DNA from: an uncultured Eubacterium sp.
GTDB taxonomy: Bacteria > Bacillota > Clostridia > Lachnospirales > Lachnospiraceae
NCBI RefSeq assembly: GCF_934295145.1
Contig: NZ_CAKRAS010000004.1
Span: 1-64,000 of the forward strand
Direction: 5' to 3'
Length of the DNA: 64,000 nt
Positions 42,493-50,379 of this stretch are shown piece after piece. Numbering within the stretch: the stretch's first letter is position 1; each line of letters opens with the position of its first letter. Below the pieces are notes generated by a model. That model saw only the letters and a list, made by a program, of their open reading frames with translations. It was not told the DNA's origin and did not search any database. A program made the position numbers and the translations under genes.

Positions 42493-42684
42493 AATGATGT
42501 TTGGGTTAAAAGATGCCTTACGAATTGTTCCGTACTTCGTACTCCCACAATTCTACCCAATATTCGCATATCGTGAAGCTGACGCTTCACTTTTATGCTC
42601 ATATCGAGGCGGGTCATTAAGCCATAAAACCACTCCTGTGCAAGCACATCGTGGTTTCAGGCTTTTGCCCCTGGCATCATGTAA
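42493..42684. repeat. Composite dispersed repeat (both repeat families)
   Basis: The left half (42505-42556) is the exact reverse complement of the palindromic repeat at 3281-3331. The right half (42585-42684) is the TGTGCAAGCACA hairpin family, AAACCAC...GTGGTTT around TGTGC-AA-GCACA, ending near ATCATG. The open frame across it is not conserved and has no ribosome site. No other feature was seen in the gap before 42759 except a TATAAT at 42715. Confidence 0.8.
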
Positions 42685-42758
42685 ATAAAAGTAGTAAATA
42701 TTACGGAAATCAGTTATAATATAAAAAGAAAATATGTTTGCAAAAATGGGGTGATAGA

Positions 42759-43094
42759 GTGAACGAAGCTAAAATCATGGAAGTTGTTACAAAGTTCGCT
42801 GAAGAAGCAAAGAAAATATATGGAACGAAATTAAAGGAAATTATTTTATATGGATCCTGTGCGCGGGGCGATTATAAGTCTGACAGTGATGTGGATATCA
42901 TGGTACTTTTAAATGTTCCAAGAGAAAAGATAAATACAGAAAGAAACTTAATTTACGATATATCTGATAAATTGGATTTAGAATATGATGTTGTTTTGAC
43001 ACCAGTATTTCAAAATTATGATTTTTTCCAGAAATATATGTCAGCATCTGTTTTTTATCAAAATATTCAGCGGGAGGGAAAAAAGATTGCCTAA
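42759..43094 (+). CDS. MNT-type nucleotidyltransferase (HEPN antitoxin)
   Basis: A 111-residue minimal nucleotidyltransferase: LYGSCARGDYKSDSDVDIMV (about 38-57) is the GSx(n)DxD active-site motif. In MNT/HEPN toxin-antitoxin pairs this protein adds AMP groups to the HEPN toxin or blocks it. GTG 42759 follows GGGGTGAT at good spacing; the TTG at 42738 is less likely. It overlaps the HEPN gene by 8 bases, so the two are translated together. Confidence 0.85.
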   Translation: MNEAKIMEVVTKFAEEAKKIYGTKLKEIILYGSCARGDYKSDSDVDIMVLLNVPREKINTERNLIYDISDKLDLEYDVVLTPVFQNYDFFQKYMSASVFYQNIQREGKKIA

Positions 43095-43500
43095 TTATGA
43101 TGCCATGCATATGGACTATGCAAAATACAGGCTAGAAAGAGCAAAAGATGATTTAGATACAGCACATTTGTTATATGAAGCTGGTAAATATCGAATCGCA
43201 AATAATAGAGCTTACTATGCGATTTTTCATGCATTGAGAGCAGTATTGGTGTTTGATGATTTTGATTCAAGCAAGCATAGTGGTGTCATTGCAGAATTTC
43301 GGAGAAGATATATCAAAGAAGGAATATTTCCTGTAAAAATATCTAAAATGATCGGAGAAGCATTTACGATACGAAATGCATCTGATTATGATGATATGTT
43401 TATAGCCAGTAAATCAGATACACAAGAGCAGATAGAAAATGCTGATTATGTATATGAACTGTTGGCAACGTATATTAATGAAAAAGTCGAGGAGAAGTAG
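43087..43500 (+). CDS. HEPN-domain protein (toxin partner of MNT)
   Basis: 137 residues of mostly helices. NNRAYYAIFHALRA gives the R-x6-H motif of HEPN RNases. TTG 43087 is chosen as the start because GGGAGGG lies 8 bases before it. ATG codons at 43105 and 43111 (AMHM) are alternatives, and the ORF open from 43018 lies mostly inside the MNT gene. Probably an RNA-cleaving toxin kept in check by MNT. Its last codons contain the ribosome site (GAGGAGAAG) of the following sipW gene. Confidence 0.85.
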   Translation: MPNYDAMHMDYAKYRLERAKDDLDTAHLLYEAGKYRIANNRAYYAIFHALRAVLVFDDFDSSKHSGVIAEFRRRYIKEGIFPVKISKMIGEAFTIRNASDYDDMFIASKSDTQEQIENADYVYELLATYINEKVEEK

Positions 43501-43502
43501 TT

Positions 43503-44039
43503 TTGAGTAGAGAGAAGCACAAGAGAAAAAATCTGATTGCAACGTTACTTAGTGTGATTGGAACATTTTTACTCATAGTAGTAGTGGCAGCGTGTATTCC
43601 GCTGACAGTCCCGAAAGCCATGGGGTATCATCTATATACGGTGATCAGTGGAAGTATGGAGCCGGAAATTCCGGTTGGAAGTCTCGTATATATCAAATAT
43701 GTGGAGCCAAAAGAGATTGTCGAAGGTGACGTGATTGCATTTTACGGATCTGATGCGGATGGCTCAATCATTACACACCGTGTCGTATCAAATAGTACCG
43801 CCATGGGTGAATTCATTACGAAAGGTGATGCGAACGAAGAGAATGATATGAATCCGGTAATGTACAATCAGTATATGGGAAAAATGGTTCGTTCCATTCC
43901 GAAAATCGGAGGTATTGTACAGACCATCATGGGGGGATCTGGTAAAGTTGCCGTTGGATGTGTGATCGGACTGGCAGTGGTGCTTGAAATCATTGCAACG
44001 TTGCTGAATCGGCGGGTGGATGATGACGAGGAAGAATAA
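43503..44039 (+). CDS. sipW: SipW-type signal peptidase I
   Basis: A 178-residue ER/archaeal-type signal peptidase. N-terminal membrane helix (ATLLSVIGTFLLIVVVAACI), catalytic Ser in VISGSMEPEIPVGS (about 50), His in ITHRVV (about 98, in place of the bacterial Lys), Asp in TKGDANEEND, and a C-terminal membrane helix. It is expected to process the TasA-like proteins at 39314 and 39834. The TTG start is two bases after the HEPN stop, with GAGGAGAAG inside that gene. Thus it is expressed with MNT-HEPN, and separated from its substrates by a terminator. Confidence 0.9.
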   Translation: MSREKHKRKNLIATLLSVIGTFLLIVVVAACIPLTVPKAMGYHLYTVISGSMEPEIPVGSLVYIKYVEPKEIVEGDVIAFYGSDADGSIITHRVVSNSTAMGEFITKGDANEENDMNPVMYNQYMGKMVRSIPKIGGIVQTIMGGSGKVAVGCVIGLAVVLEIIATLLNRRVDDDEEE

Positions 44040-44161
44040 ATAGAGCTTTTGAGATACAAAGTGATTATTATGTGGGGAGAAAGTAAAATATCAATGAAAT
44101 ATTCTGTCTCCTGGCATGAGATTGTAAAAATAAAATTGCTGTAAATTTCACTGCGAATAAG

Positions 44162-44190
44162 TTGAATGATTCACAGCGAAAGGGTATAAT
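44162..44190 (+). promoter_or_regulatory. Promoter of the Phd/ParE pair
   Basis: TTGAAT at 44162-44167 and TATAAT at 44185-44190, spacing 17, about 45 bases before the antitoxin start. Confidence 0.7.
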
Positions 44191-44236
44191 AATAGAAGTA
44201 GAGAAGAGGTAAGCAATTTTTCGAGGAGGAAAGACA

Positions 44237-44491
44237 ATGCCAAATATTAAACCTATTTCGGATTTAAGAAATTATACAACAGTAATCAATGAAGTCACCT
44301 ATGGTAATAGAGTTTATCTTACAAGAAATGGACATGGACAGTGTGCAATTATAGATATGAAAGAGCTGGACGAATTAGATAAACAGAAAGCACTTTATAC
44401 ATTAATGAGCAAACTAAACGAAGCAGAAGTGTCTATTCGAGAAGAAGGAACAATATCAGCAGATGATCTGGAAACAGAACTGGGGGTATAA
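44237..44491 (+). CDS. Phd/YefM-type antitoxin
   Basis: 84 residues. ISDLRNYTTVINEV and RVYLTRNGHGQCAIIDMKEL are the DNA-binding N-terminal pattern of the Phd/YefM family, and the acidic C-terminus (ADDLETELGV) would wrap the toxin. GAGGAGGAAAG precedes the ATG. The toxin gene follows after 5 bases. Such antitoxins repress their own promoter, here at 44162-44190. Confidence 0.85.
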   Translation: MPNIKPISDLRNYTTVINEVTYGNRVYLTRNGHGQCAIIDMKELDELDKQKALYTLMSKLNEAEVSIREEGTISADDLETELGV

Positions 44492-44496
44492 TTGTA

Positions 44497-44850
44497 TTGA
44501 AAAAAATAGAATATTCACAGATTGTAAGGAAAAAACTGAATCAGCTAAAAGCAGATTTGGTACAGGATTTTGGTGCTGAAGTTTCCAGAAAATCAGTGAA
44601 AAAGATAACAGATGCGGTGAGAGGTCTGGAGAATTTTGAAAAAAAGGGAATTGCCATATCTGCAATGTATAATATAGAATGCGATTATCGCTATTTATAT
44701 GTTAGTCACAATTATGTTTTTTATAGAATTGAATCAGAAAAAATAATTATTGTTGAAATGTTTGATGAAAGAGAAGATTTTATGTATAAGCTATTTGGAA
44801 TTTCAACAAGAACACAGGAATCAATAGATTACTGGGGCGATGAAAATTAA
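44497..44850 (+). CDS. RelE/ParE-superfamily toxin
   Basis: 117 residues, start TTG 44497 behind GGGGG of the antitoxin end. IEYSQIVRKKLNQLKADLVQ at the start, then the beta-sheet core with CDYRYLYVSHNYVFYRIE and IIIVEMFDEREDFMYKLFG at the end resemble ParE/RelE mRNA-interferase or gyrase-inhibitor folds. The target cannot be decided from sequence. Paired with the upstream Phd-type antitoxin. Confidence 0.82.
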   Translation: MKKIEYSQIVRKKLNQLKADLVQDFGAEVSRKSVKKITDAVRGLENFEKKGIAISAMYNIECDYRYLYVSHNYVFYRIESEKIIIVEMFDEREDFMYKLFGISTRTQESIDYWGDEN

Positions 44851-44912
44851 ATAGCAACAGGGTATGTATGTATGATAAGAAACAAAAAAACAAAAAGATT
44901 ATTTGAATTTTA

Positions 44913-44941
44913 TTGACAAAGAAATGTCAATGTGATATAAA
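44913..44941 (+). promoter_or_regulatory. ptsG promoter
   Basis: TTGACA at 44913-44918 and TATAAA at 44936-44941 with 17-base spacing. The start is predicted near 44948. Confidence 0.8.
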
Positions 44942-44953
44942 TATAGTATACAT

Positions 44954-45030
44954 GGTGTGTTACTGATTAGGCAGGCATTAACCGTGCATAGATATTTTTT
45001 TGATATTTATGTAGGGTTAGTGCCTTTTTT
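44954..45030 (+). promoter_or_regulatory. RNA antiterminator (RAT) and overlapping terminator before ptsG
   Basis: GGTGTGTTACTGATTAGGCA and GGCATTAACC at 44954-44983 match the RAT target of BglG/SacY-family proteins. Its 3' part GGCATTAACC also forms the left arm of a terminator with GGGTTAGTGCC at 45014-45024, followed by TTTTTT. Binding of an antiterminator, probably the protein at 49443, would free ptsG expression when glucose is present. Confidence 0.85.
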
Positions 45031-45129
45031 GTGGTTCGGCCGACATGAAAAAAGCTTCTTCCTGCTATGTGAATTCAAAAAATGGGTACAATATAACAAC
45101 GAATGTCTATTTTGAGAGTGAGGAAAACT

Positions 45130-47301
45130 ATGAAAGACAAAATTTTTGGAATTTTGCAGAGGGTTGGACGATCCTTCATGCTGCCGATCGCAATTCTGCC
45201 GGTAGCCGGTCTGCTGCTTGGTATCGGCGGATCTTTTACAAATGAAACAATGCTTGAAACTTACGGTCTGCTTGGTGTTATGGGACCGGGTACAGTACTG
45301 AACCAGATTTTGCAGGTTATGAATGCAGCCGGCAACATCATTTTCACGAATTTGCCGATCATATTTGCCATGGGTGTGGCCATCGGTATGGCAAAGAAAG
45401 AAAAAGCGGTTGCAGCGCTGGCAGCGGTTATTGCGTTTTTTATCATGCATGCTTCCATCGGAGCATTGATCAATATCAAAGGCGGCGCTGAGACAATGCT
45501 GTCCGGTTCTGTGACAGATGTATGTGGTATCACATCCTTACAGATGGGTGTATTTGGTGGTATCATCGTAGGTCTTGGTGTTGCAGCACTGCACAACCGT
45601 TTTTACAAAATCGAGCTTCCGCAGGTATTATCTTTCTTTGGCGGAACCCGTTTTGTACCGATTATTTCCGGTATCGTATTTGTTGGTGTCGGAATCCTGA
45701 TGTTCTTTGTATGGCCGGTGATCCAGTCCGGTATCTACGCACTTGGTGATCTCGTACTGAAGTCTGGTTACGCAGGTACATGGGTGTATGGTTTCCTTGA
45801 GCGTTTACTGCTTCCGTTTGGTCTGCATCACGTATTTTATCTGCCATTCTGGCAGACAGGTGTGGGCGGAACACTCGAAGTTGGTGGAAAACTCATCGAA
45901 GGCGCACAGAACATCTTCTTTGCACAGTTATCTGATCCGACCGTGGATCATTTCGCAGTATCTGCAACCAGATTTATGTCCGGTAAATTCCCGCTGATGA
46001 TCTTTGGTCTGCCGGGAGCAGCACTTGCAATGTACCGCACAGCAAAACCGGAAAAGAGAAAAGCTGTCGGTGGTTTATTACTTTCCGCAGCACTGACTTC
46101 CATGCTGACAGGTATCACTGAGCCGTTAGAGTTTACGTTCCTTTTTGTAGCACCGCTTCTGTATGGTATTCACTGCGTATTTGCAGGTCTGGCTTACATG
46201 CTGATGCATATTTGTAACGTTGGTGTCGGAATGACATTCTCCGGCGGATTTATCGATCTGTTCCTCTTTGGTATCTTACAGGGCAACAAGAAAACAAGCT
46301 GGGTATGGGTAGTGATCGTCGGAATCGTATACTTCATCGTATACTACTTCCTGTTTAGCTTCCTGATCAAGAAACTGAATCTGAAGACACCGGGCCGTGA
46401 CGATACAGAAGAAGTAAAACTGTATACAAGAGCAGATGTCAATGCGAGAAAAGAAGGCGAAAATGGTGCCGCAGGGGATGATCCTGTTTCTGAGGGAATC
46501 CTGAAAGGTCTTGGCGGAAAGAAGAATATTTCTGACGTGGACTGCTGTGCAACAAGACTTCGTTGTACGGTATACAAACCGGAACTGGTAAACGATGCGA
46601 TTTTGAAAGCAACCGGAGCTTCCGGCGTCGTTCATAAAGGAAACGGCGTTCAGATCATTTACGGACCGAAAGTAACGGTGATCAAATCCAATTTCGAGGA
46701 TTATCTGGAGAAAGCTCCGAATGAGGAGATCAACACAAATGCACCGGCCGCTGAATCTGCACATACAGCAGACGACAGTGCAGCGGCAGAGGCAGCTGCT
46801 TCCAATGCAAATGAGCCAAAAGAAGTTGTAAAAGAGACAATCATCGTATCCAGCCCGATCACAGGTATCGCTGCTGATCTGGCAACTGCACCGGATGATG
46901 CTTTTGCAGGTAGAATGATGGGTGATGGCGCAGTGGTTACTCCGACAGCAGCAACGATCGTAGCACCGGAAGACGGACAGGTTATCTTTGTATTTGATAC
47001 AAAGCATGCGATCGGATTTTTGACAGACAGCGGTTTATCTATGCTGCTTCACATCGGTATCGATACTGTAAATCTGGAAGGCAAAGGATTTACCTGCTTT
47101 GTAGAAAATGGACAGAGCGTGAAAAAAGGTGACAAGATGCTGGAGATCGACATTGATTATCTGACCGCAAATGCTCCGTCACTTTGTTCTCCGATTCTGT
47201 GTACAGAGTTAGAGGATAATCAGAAAGTCAGACTGCTGGCAGAGGGCGAGATCAAAGCCGGTGAGCCGTTATTTGCAGTAGACGTTTACGAAGAAGCGTA
47301 A
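45130..47301 (+). CDS. ptsG: Glucose-type PTS transporter EIICBA
   Basis: A 723-residue sugar phosphotransferase. EIIC membrane domain 1-415 (starting KIFGILQRVGRSFMLPIAIL), EIIB about 455-530 with phospho-Cys in SDVDCCATRLRC, an Ala/Glu linker, then EIIA about 595-715 with phospho-His in MLLHIGIDTVNLEG. It imports and phosphorylates glucose or a close relative (N-acetylglucosamine-type enzymes are similar). ATG 45130 follows GTGAGGAAAAC; the frame opens earlier at 45103. Control by the RAT/terminator upstream; ptsI follows. Confidence 0.93.
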   Translation: MKDKIFGILQRVGRSFMLPIAILPVAGLLLGIGGSFTNETMLETYGLLGVMGPGTVLNQILQVMNAAGNIIFTNLPIIFAMGVAIGMAKKEKAVAALAAVIAFFIMHASIGALINIKGGAETMLSGSVTDVCGITSLQMGVFGGIIVGLGVAALHNRFYKIELPQVLSFFGGTRFVPIISGIVFVGVGILMFFVWPVIQSGIYALGDLVLKSGYAGTWVYGFLERLLLPFGLHHVFYLPFWQTGVGGTLEVGGKLIEGAQNIFFAQLSDPTVDHFAVSATRFMSGKFPLMIFGLPGAALAMYRTAKPEKRKAVGGLLLSAALTSMLTGITEPLEFTFLFVAPLLYGIHCVFAGLAYMLMHICNVGVGMTFSGGFIDLFLFGILQGNKKTSWVWVVIVGIVYFIVYYFLFSFLIKKLNLKTPGRDDTEEVKLYTRADVNARKEGENGAAGDDPVSEGILKGLGGKKNISDVDCCATRLRCTVYKPELVNDAILKATGASGVVHKGNGVQIIYGPKVTVIKSNFEDYLEKAPNEEINTNAPAAESAHTADDSAAAEAAASNANEPKEVVKETIIVSSPITGIAADLATAPDDAFAGRMMGDGAVVTPTAATIVAPEDGQVIFVFDTKHAIGFLTDSGLSMLLHIGIDTVNLEGKGFTCFVENGQSVKKGDKMLEIDIDYLTANAPSLCSPILCTELEDNQKVRLLAEGEIKAGEPLFAVDVYEEA

Positions 47302-47307
47302 AAAAAT

Positions 47308-47355
47308 TTGAAACAGCCTCTGGGGTGGAAAAACAAAAACCCCAGGCTGCTTCAA
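47308..47355. other. Long intergenic hairpin between ptsG and ptsI
   Basis: TTGAAACAGCCTCTGGGGT pairs with ACCCCAGGCTGCTTCAA with small bulges. There is no T-run on the plus side, so it is probably a processing or stability hairpin that allows ptsI co-transcription. Confidence 0.65.
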
Positions 47356-47418
47356 TAAAGAGATTAAATGATAAAGTGAGAAATGAACCATCATCAGGGT
47401 AAGGATAAGGAGAACAGT

Positions 47419-49047
47419 ATGGCACAGGAATATAAAGGAAAATCCGTTTATAAAGGAATTGTTTTAGGACCGGTTGTAGTATTTAAGAAAAATGATGTAC
47501 AGGTAAAACGGGGAAAAATCACTGATGCAGAAAGTGAGATCGCCCGCATGCAGGAAGCTGTAACAGCTTCACAGGAGCAGCTTCAGAAATTGTATGACAA
47601 GGCAGTGAAAGAAGTTGGCGAAGCCAGTGCAGCAATTTTTGAAGTGCATCAGATGATGCTGGAAGATGAGGATTATCAGGATGCAATCTGCAATATGATC
47701 CGCAACGAGATGGTAAATGCAGAATATGCGGTTGCTGTTACCGGAGACAATTTTGCAGAAATGTTTGCCAGCATGGATGATGATTACATGCAGGCGAGAT
47801 CTGCGGATATCAGAGATATTTCCAACCGTCTGGTCCAGAACCTCTCCGGCAATGCACCGGTAGATATGAACGATATGGAACCGTCTATCATCGTGGCAGA
47901 TGATCTGTCTCCGAGTGAGACCGTTCAGATGGACAAGGACAAAATCCTCGGATTTGTCACCGTACACGGTTCTACGAATTCCCATACTGCAATCCTTGCC
48001 CGGATGATGAATATTCCGGCGCTGATCGGTGTGCCGATGGATCTGGATGCGATGCAGAATGGCATGCAGGCAGTAGTTGATGGCTTTGAGGGCACATTTG
48101 TCGTAGAGCCTTCCGAGGAAGTGTGTGAGCAGACAAAAACACGCATGGCAGAGGAAGCGGAAAAGCAGCAGCTTCTGCAGCAGATGAAAGGCCAGGAAAC
48201 GGTTACAAAAGATGGCAAAAAAGTGCATTTATATGCAAATATCGGAAGTGTGTCCGACATTGCAAGTGTGCTGGACAATGATGCAGAAGGCGTTGGTCTG
48301 TTCCGAAGCGAATTTCTGTATCTTGGAAAAACAGATTTCCCGACTGAAGAAGAACAGTTTGCAGCTTATAAGCAGGCGCTGCAGCTGATGGCTGGCAAAA
48401 AAGTGGTCATCCGTACGCTTGATATCGGTGCAGACAAACAGGTGGATTATTTTAATCTCGGTGAAGAGGAAAATCCTGCAATGGGTTACCGTGCAATCCG
48501 TATTTGCCTGAAACAGCCGGAAATTTTCAAAACACAGCTTCGCGCATTACTTCGTGCAGCTGTCTATGGAAATCTGTCTGTCATGTATCCGATGATCACT
48601 TCTACGGAGGAAGTGGAGCAGATTTTTTCCATTGTAGAAGAAGTGCGTGCTGAATTGGAAGCGGCAGAGATTCCGTACAAAATGCCGGAGCAGGGTGTCA
48701 TGATCGAGACACCGGCAGCGGTTATGATCAGCGATGAACTGGCGCAGATGGTAGATTTCTTCAGTATCGGAACGAATGATCTGACACAGTACACATTGGC
48801 CATCGACCGTCAGAATGCGAAATTAGATGATTTTTATAATGCATATCACAAAGCAATTTTACGCATGATCCGCATGGTTGTGGAAAATGCACACAAATAT
48901 GGAAAATGGGCTGGTATCTGCGGTGAGCTTGGCGCAGACCTGGAACTGACAGATGCATTTATGGAAATGGGTGTGGATGAGCTTTCGGTAGCTCCGTCCA
49001 TGGTTCTCAAAGTTCGTAAAAACATCTGTGAATACACAGAAAAATAA
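47419..49047 (+). CDS. ptsI: PTS enzyme I
   Basis: Phosphoenolpyruvate-protein phosphotransferase, cytoplasmic first step of the PTS, 542 residues. N-terminal HPr-binding helices (about 20-145), phospho-His in HGSTNSHTAILARMM (about 187-201), and the C-terminal PEP-binding barrel with GVGLFRSEFLY, the GYRAIRICL loop, SIGTNDLTQYTLAIDRQN (about 449) and the Cys loop AGICGELGAD. ATG 47419 has AAGGAG upstream; the earlier ATG at 47383 lacks one. HPr is not encoded here. Confidence 0.95.
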   Translation: MAQEYKGKSVYKGIVLGPVVVFKKNDVQVKRGKITDAESEIARMQEAVTASQEQLQKLYDKAVKEVGEASAAIFEVHQMMLEDEDYQDAICNMIRNEMVNAEYAVAVTGDNFAEMFASMDDDYMQARSADIRDISNRLVQNLSGNAPVDMNDMEPSIIVADDLSPSETVQMDKDKILGFVTVHGSTNSHTAILARMMNIPALIGVPMDLDAMQNGMQAVVDGFEGTFVVEPSEEVCEQTKTRMAEEAEKQQLLQQMKGQETVTKDGKKVHLYANIGSVSDIASVLDNDAEGVGLFRSEFLYLGKTDFPTEEEQFAAYKQALQLMAGKKVVIRTLDIGADKQVDYFNLGEEENPAMGYRAIRICLKQPEIFKTQLRALLRAAVYGNLSVMYPMITSTEEVEQIFSIVEEVRAELEAAEIPYKMPEQGVMIETPAAVMISDELAQMVDFFSIGTNDLTQYTLAIDRQNAKLDDFYNAYHKAILRMIRMVVENAHKYGKWAGICGELGADLELTDAFMEMGVDELSVAPSMVLKVRKNICEYTEK

Positions 49048-49076
49048 ATATAAAAGCGAATGAAAAGCCGGAGCAG

Positions 49077-49124
49077 AAAAAGGGCAGCAGCAGATCCTGA
49101 GCGGATGTGTGGCTGCTCTTTTTT
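49077..49124 (+). terminator. Terminator after ptsI
   Basis: GGGCAGC near 49082 pairs with GCTGCTC at 49112 (one G-T pair) across a partly structured loop, followed by TTTTTT. Confidence 0.65.
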
Positions 49125-49129
49125 GATTT

Positions 49130-49297
49130 GATAGGAAATTACGATGAATTTCCTATCAAACAAAAGCACTTCGTGCAAACGATGCGCACTCGCACGAGAA
49201 GAGATTCTTGCTTTGCAAGCGTGCTCGGCGCGGGCAAGAAAGATGTGCTATTGATAATTTTAAACGCGTAAGTGTGAGATAGCACACTTTCTTGTTT
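49130..49297. repeat. Hairpin-rich intergenic element
   Basis: Contains GATAGGAAATT/AATTTCCTATC (49130-49157), GCACTTCGTGC, and TTCTTGC...GCAAGAA around a GC-rich loop. CAAGAAAGATGTGCTAT also pairs with ATAGCACACTTTCTTG (49224-49295). No gene is visible. It resembles other structured intergenic repeats of this window in style but not in sequence. Confidence 0.55.
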
Positions 49298-49311
49298 TTT
49301 GTTTTGTGGGT

Positions 49312-49339
49312 TTGAAAATGTAGTGTTCTATGCTAAAAT
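49312..49339 (+). promoter_or_regulatory. Promoter of the antiterminator gene
   Basis: TTGAAA at 49312-49317, TAAAAT at 49334-49339, spacing 16. A CCACTT/AAGTGG hairpin follows in the leader at about 49368. Confidence 0.55.
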
Positions 49340-49442
49340 ACTTTTATCGCAGTTTGAGTTAAAACTCCCACTTTTGCAAGTGGCGAGTGATAGCAAGAAT
49401 GACGAGGGCATTCTAAATTTAGTGGGAGAAGGAAGAAAAAAG

Positions 49443-50276
49443 ATGTATCGCATATGTAAAGTATTGAACCATAACGGGGTGATTGCTCTTGATATGAACG
49501 ACAGCAAAGAGTACGTTCTGCTTGGAAAAGGTGTCGGATTTGGAAAGAAAGTAGGAGAGCGTTTTGAGCAGCCGGCAGATTGTACGGTGTATTCCTTACA
49601 GGAAACCACTTCACGGGGGGAACCGTCAGAACTGATCAAATCCATCCAGCCGGAATATTTTCAGATAGCAAACCAGATTTTAAATGAGGCGGAAAGGCAG
49701 TTTGGAAAAATAGACCGGAGTATTTTATTCCCGATGGCAGACCATATCGCATTTGCAGTGCAGCGTCTGCAAAAAGGAGAACAGATTTCCAATCCGTTAA
49801 CAGAAGATATCAAGACATTGTTTCATTCGGAATTCAAAGTGGCATCCAGGATCCGACCGATTCTGAGAGAAGAAAAGGGCATTGAGATTGATGACGATGA
49901 AGTTGGCTATGTGGCATTACACATTCATTCAGCACTGGAAAAAGAATCTGTTTCCGTGTCTATGCAGATGGCGCAGGCGGTGCGTGACTGTGTGTCATTG
50001 ATCGAGGATCAGCGCGGTATCCGGATCAATGTGATGTCCTTGAGTTACAACCGTCTGATGAACCATGTGAAATATATGGTTGCCCGGGTGCTCAAAGGAG
50101 AATCCCTGAAAGTCAATATGAACGATTACGTACAGCATAATTTCCCGGAGTCCTATGAGCTGGCAACGACAGTCTGTGATCATCTCAGCCATGCATTGCA
50201 CAAGCAGTTAGAGGAATTGGAAGTCGGGTATCTGGCGATGCATATTGAACGCGTCAGTCAGGATGATGAAAGCTAG
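49443..50276 (+). CDS. BglG/LicT/GlcT-family transcriptional antiterminator
   Basis: A 277-residue RNA-binding PTS regulator. The N-terminal CAT RNA-binding domain (residues 1-58: VLNHNGVIALDMNDSKEYVL, GKGVGFGKK) is followed by PRD1 (about 70-170) and PRD2 (about 175-277). Histidines for PTS phosphorylation can be seen in PMADHIAFAVQRL, GYVALHIHSALE, NRLMNHVKYM and GYLAMHIERV. GGGAGAAGG precedes ATG 49443; the longer ORF from 49299 runs through the leader. Its most likely target is the RAT before ptsG, 4.5 kb upstream. Confidence 0.88.
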   Translation: MYRICKVLNHNGVIALDMNDSKEYVLLGKGVGFGKKVGERFEQPADCTVYSLQETTSRGEPSELIKSIQPEYFQIANQILNEAERQFGKIDRSILFPMADHIAFAVQRLQKGEQISNPLTEDIKTLFHSEFKVASRIRPILREEKGIEIDDDEVGYVALHIHSALEKESVSVSMQMAQAVRDCVSLIEDQRGIRINVMSLSYNRLMNHVKYMVARVLKGESLKVNMNDYVQHNFPESYELATTVCDHLSHALHKQLEELEVGYLAMHIERVSQDDES

Positions 50277-50326
50277 AACACCTAAAAGATGTATGGGAGT
50301 TGTTTGAGGGGATTGGAATTTGCTAT

Positions 50327-50379
50327 AAAAGAAAGAACCGCAGACTGACATTGCATGTCAATCTGCGGTTCTTTCTTTT
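50327..50379. terminator. Bidirectional terminator
   Basis: AAAAGAAAGAACCGCAGA pairs with TCTGCGGTTCTTTCTTTT, with an inner TGACAT/ATGTCA stem. It serves both the antiterminator gene and the convergent peptidase gene. Confidence 0.93.

Noticed and set aside
43018..43086. N-terminal extension of the HEPN protein
   Set aside because: It overlaps the MNT gene by far more than needed and the GGGAGGG site points to the TTG at 43087.
44040..44160. Possible small gene between sipW and the Phd antitoxin
   Set aside because: Only short AT-rich frames without ribosome sites; treated as non-coding.
46276..47007. 243-codon minus-strand frame opposite ptsG
   Set aside because: Cys-rich shadow of the EIIB/EIIA coding region.
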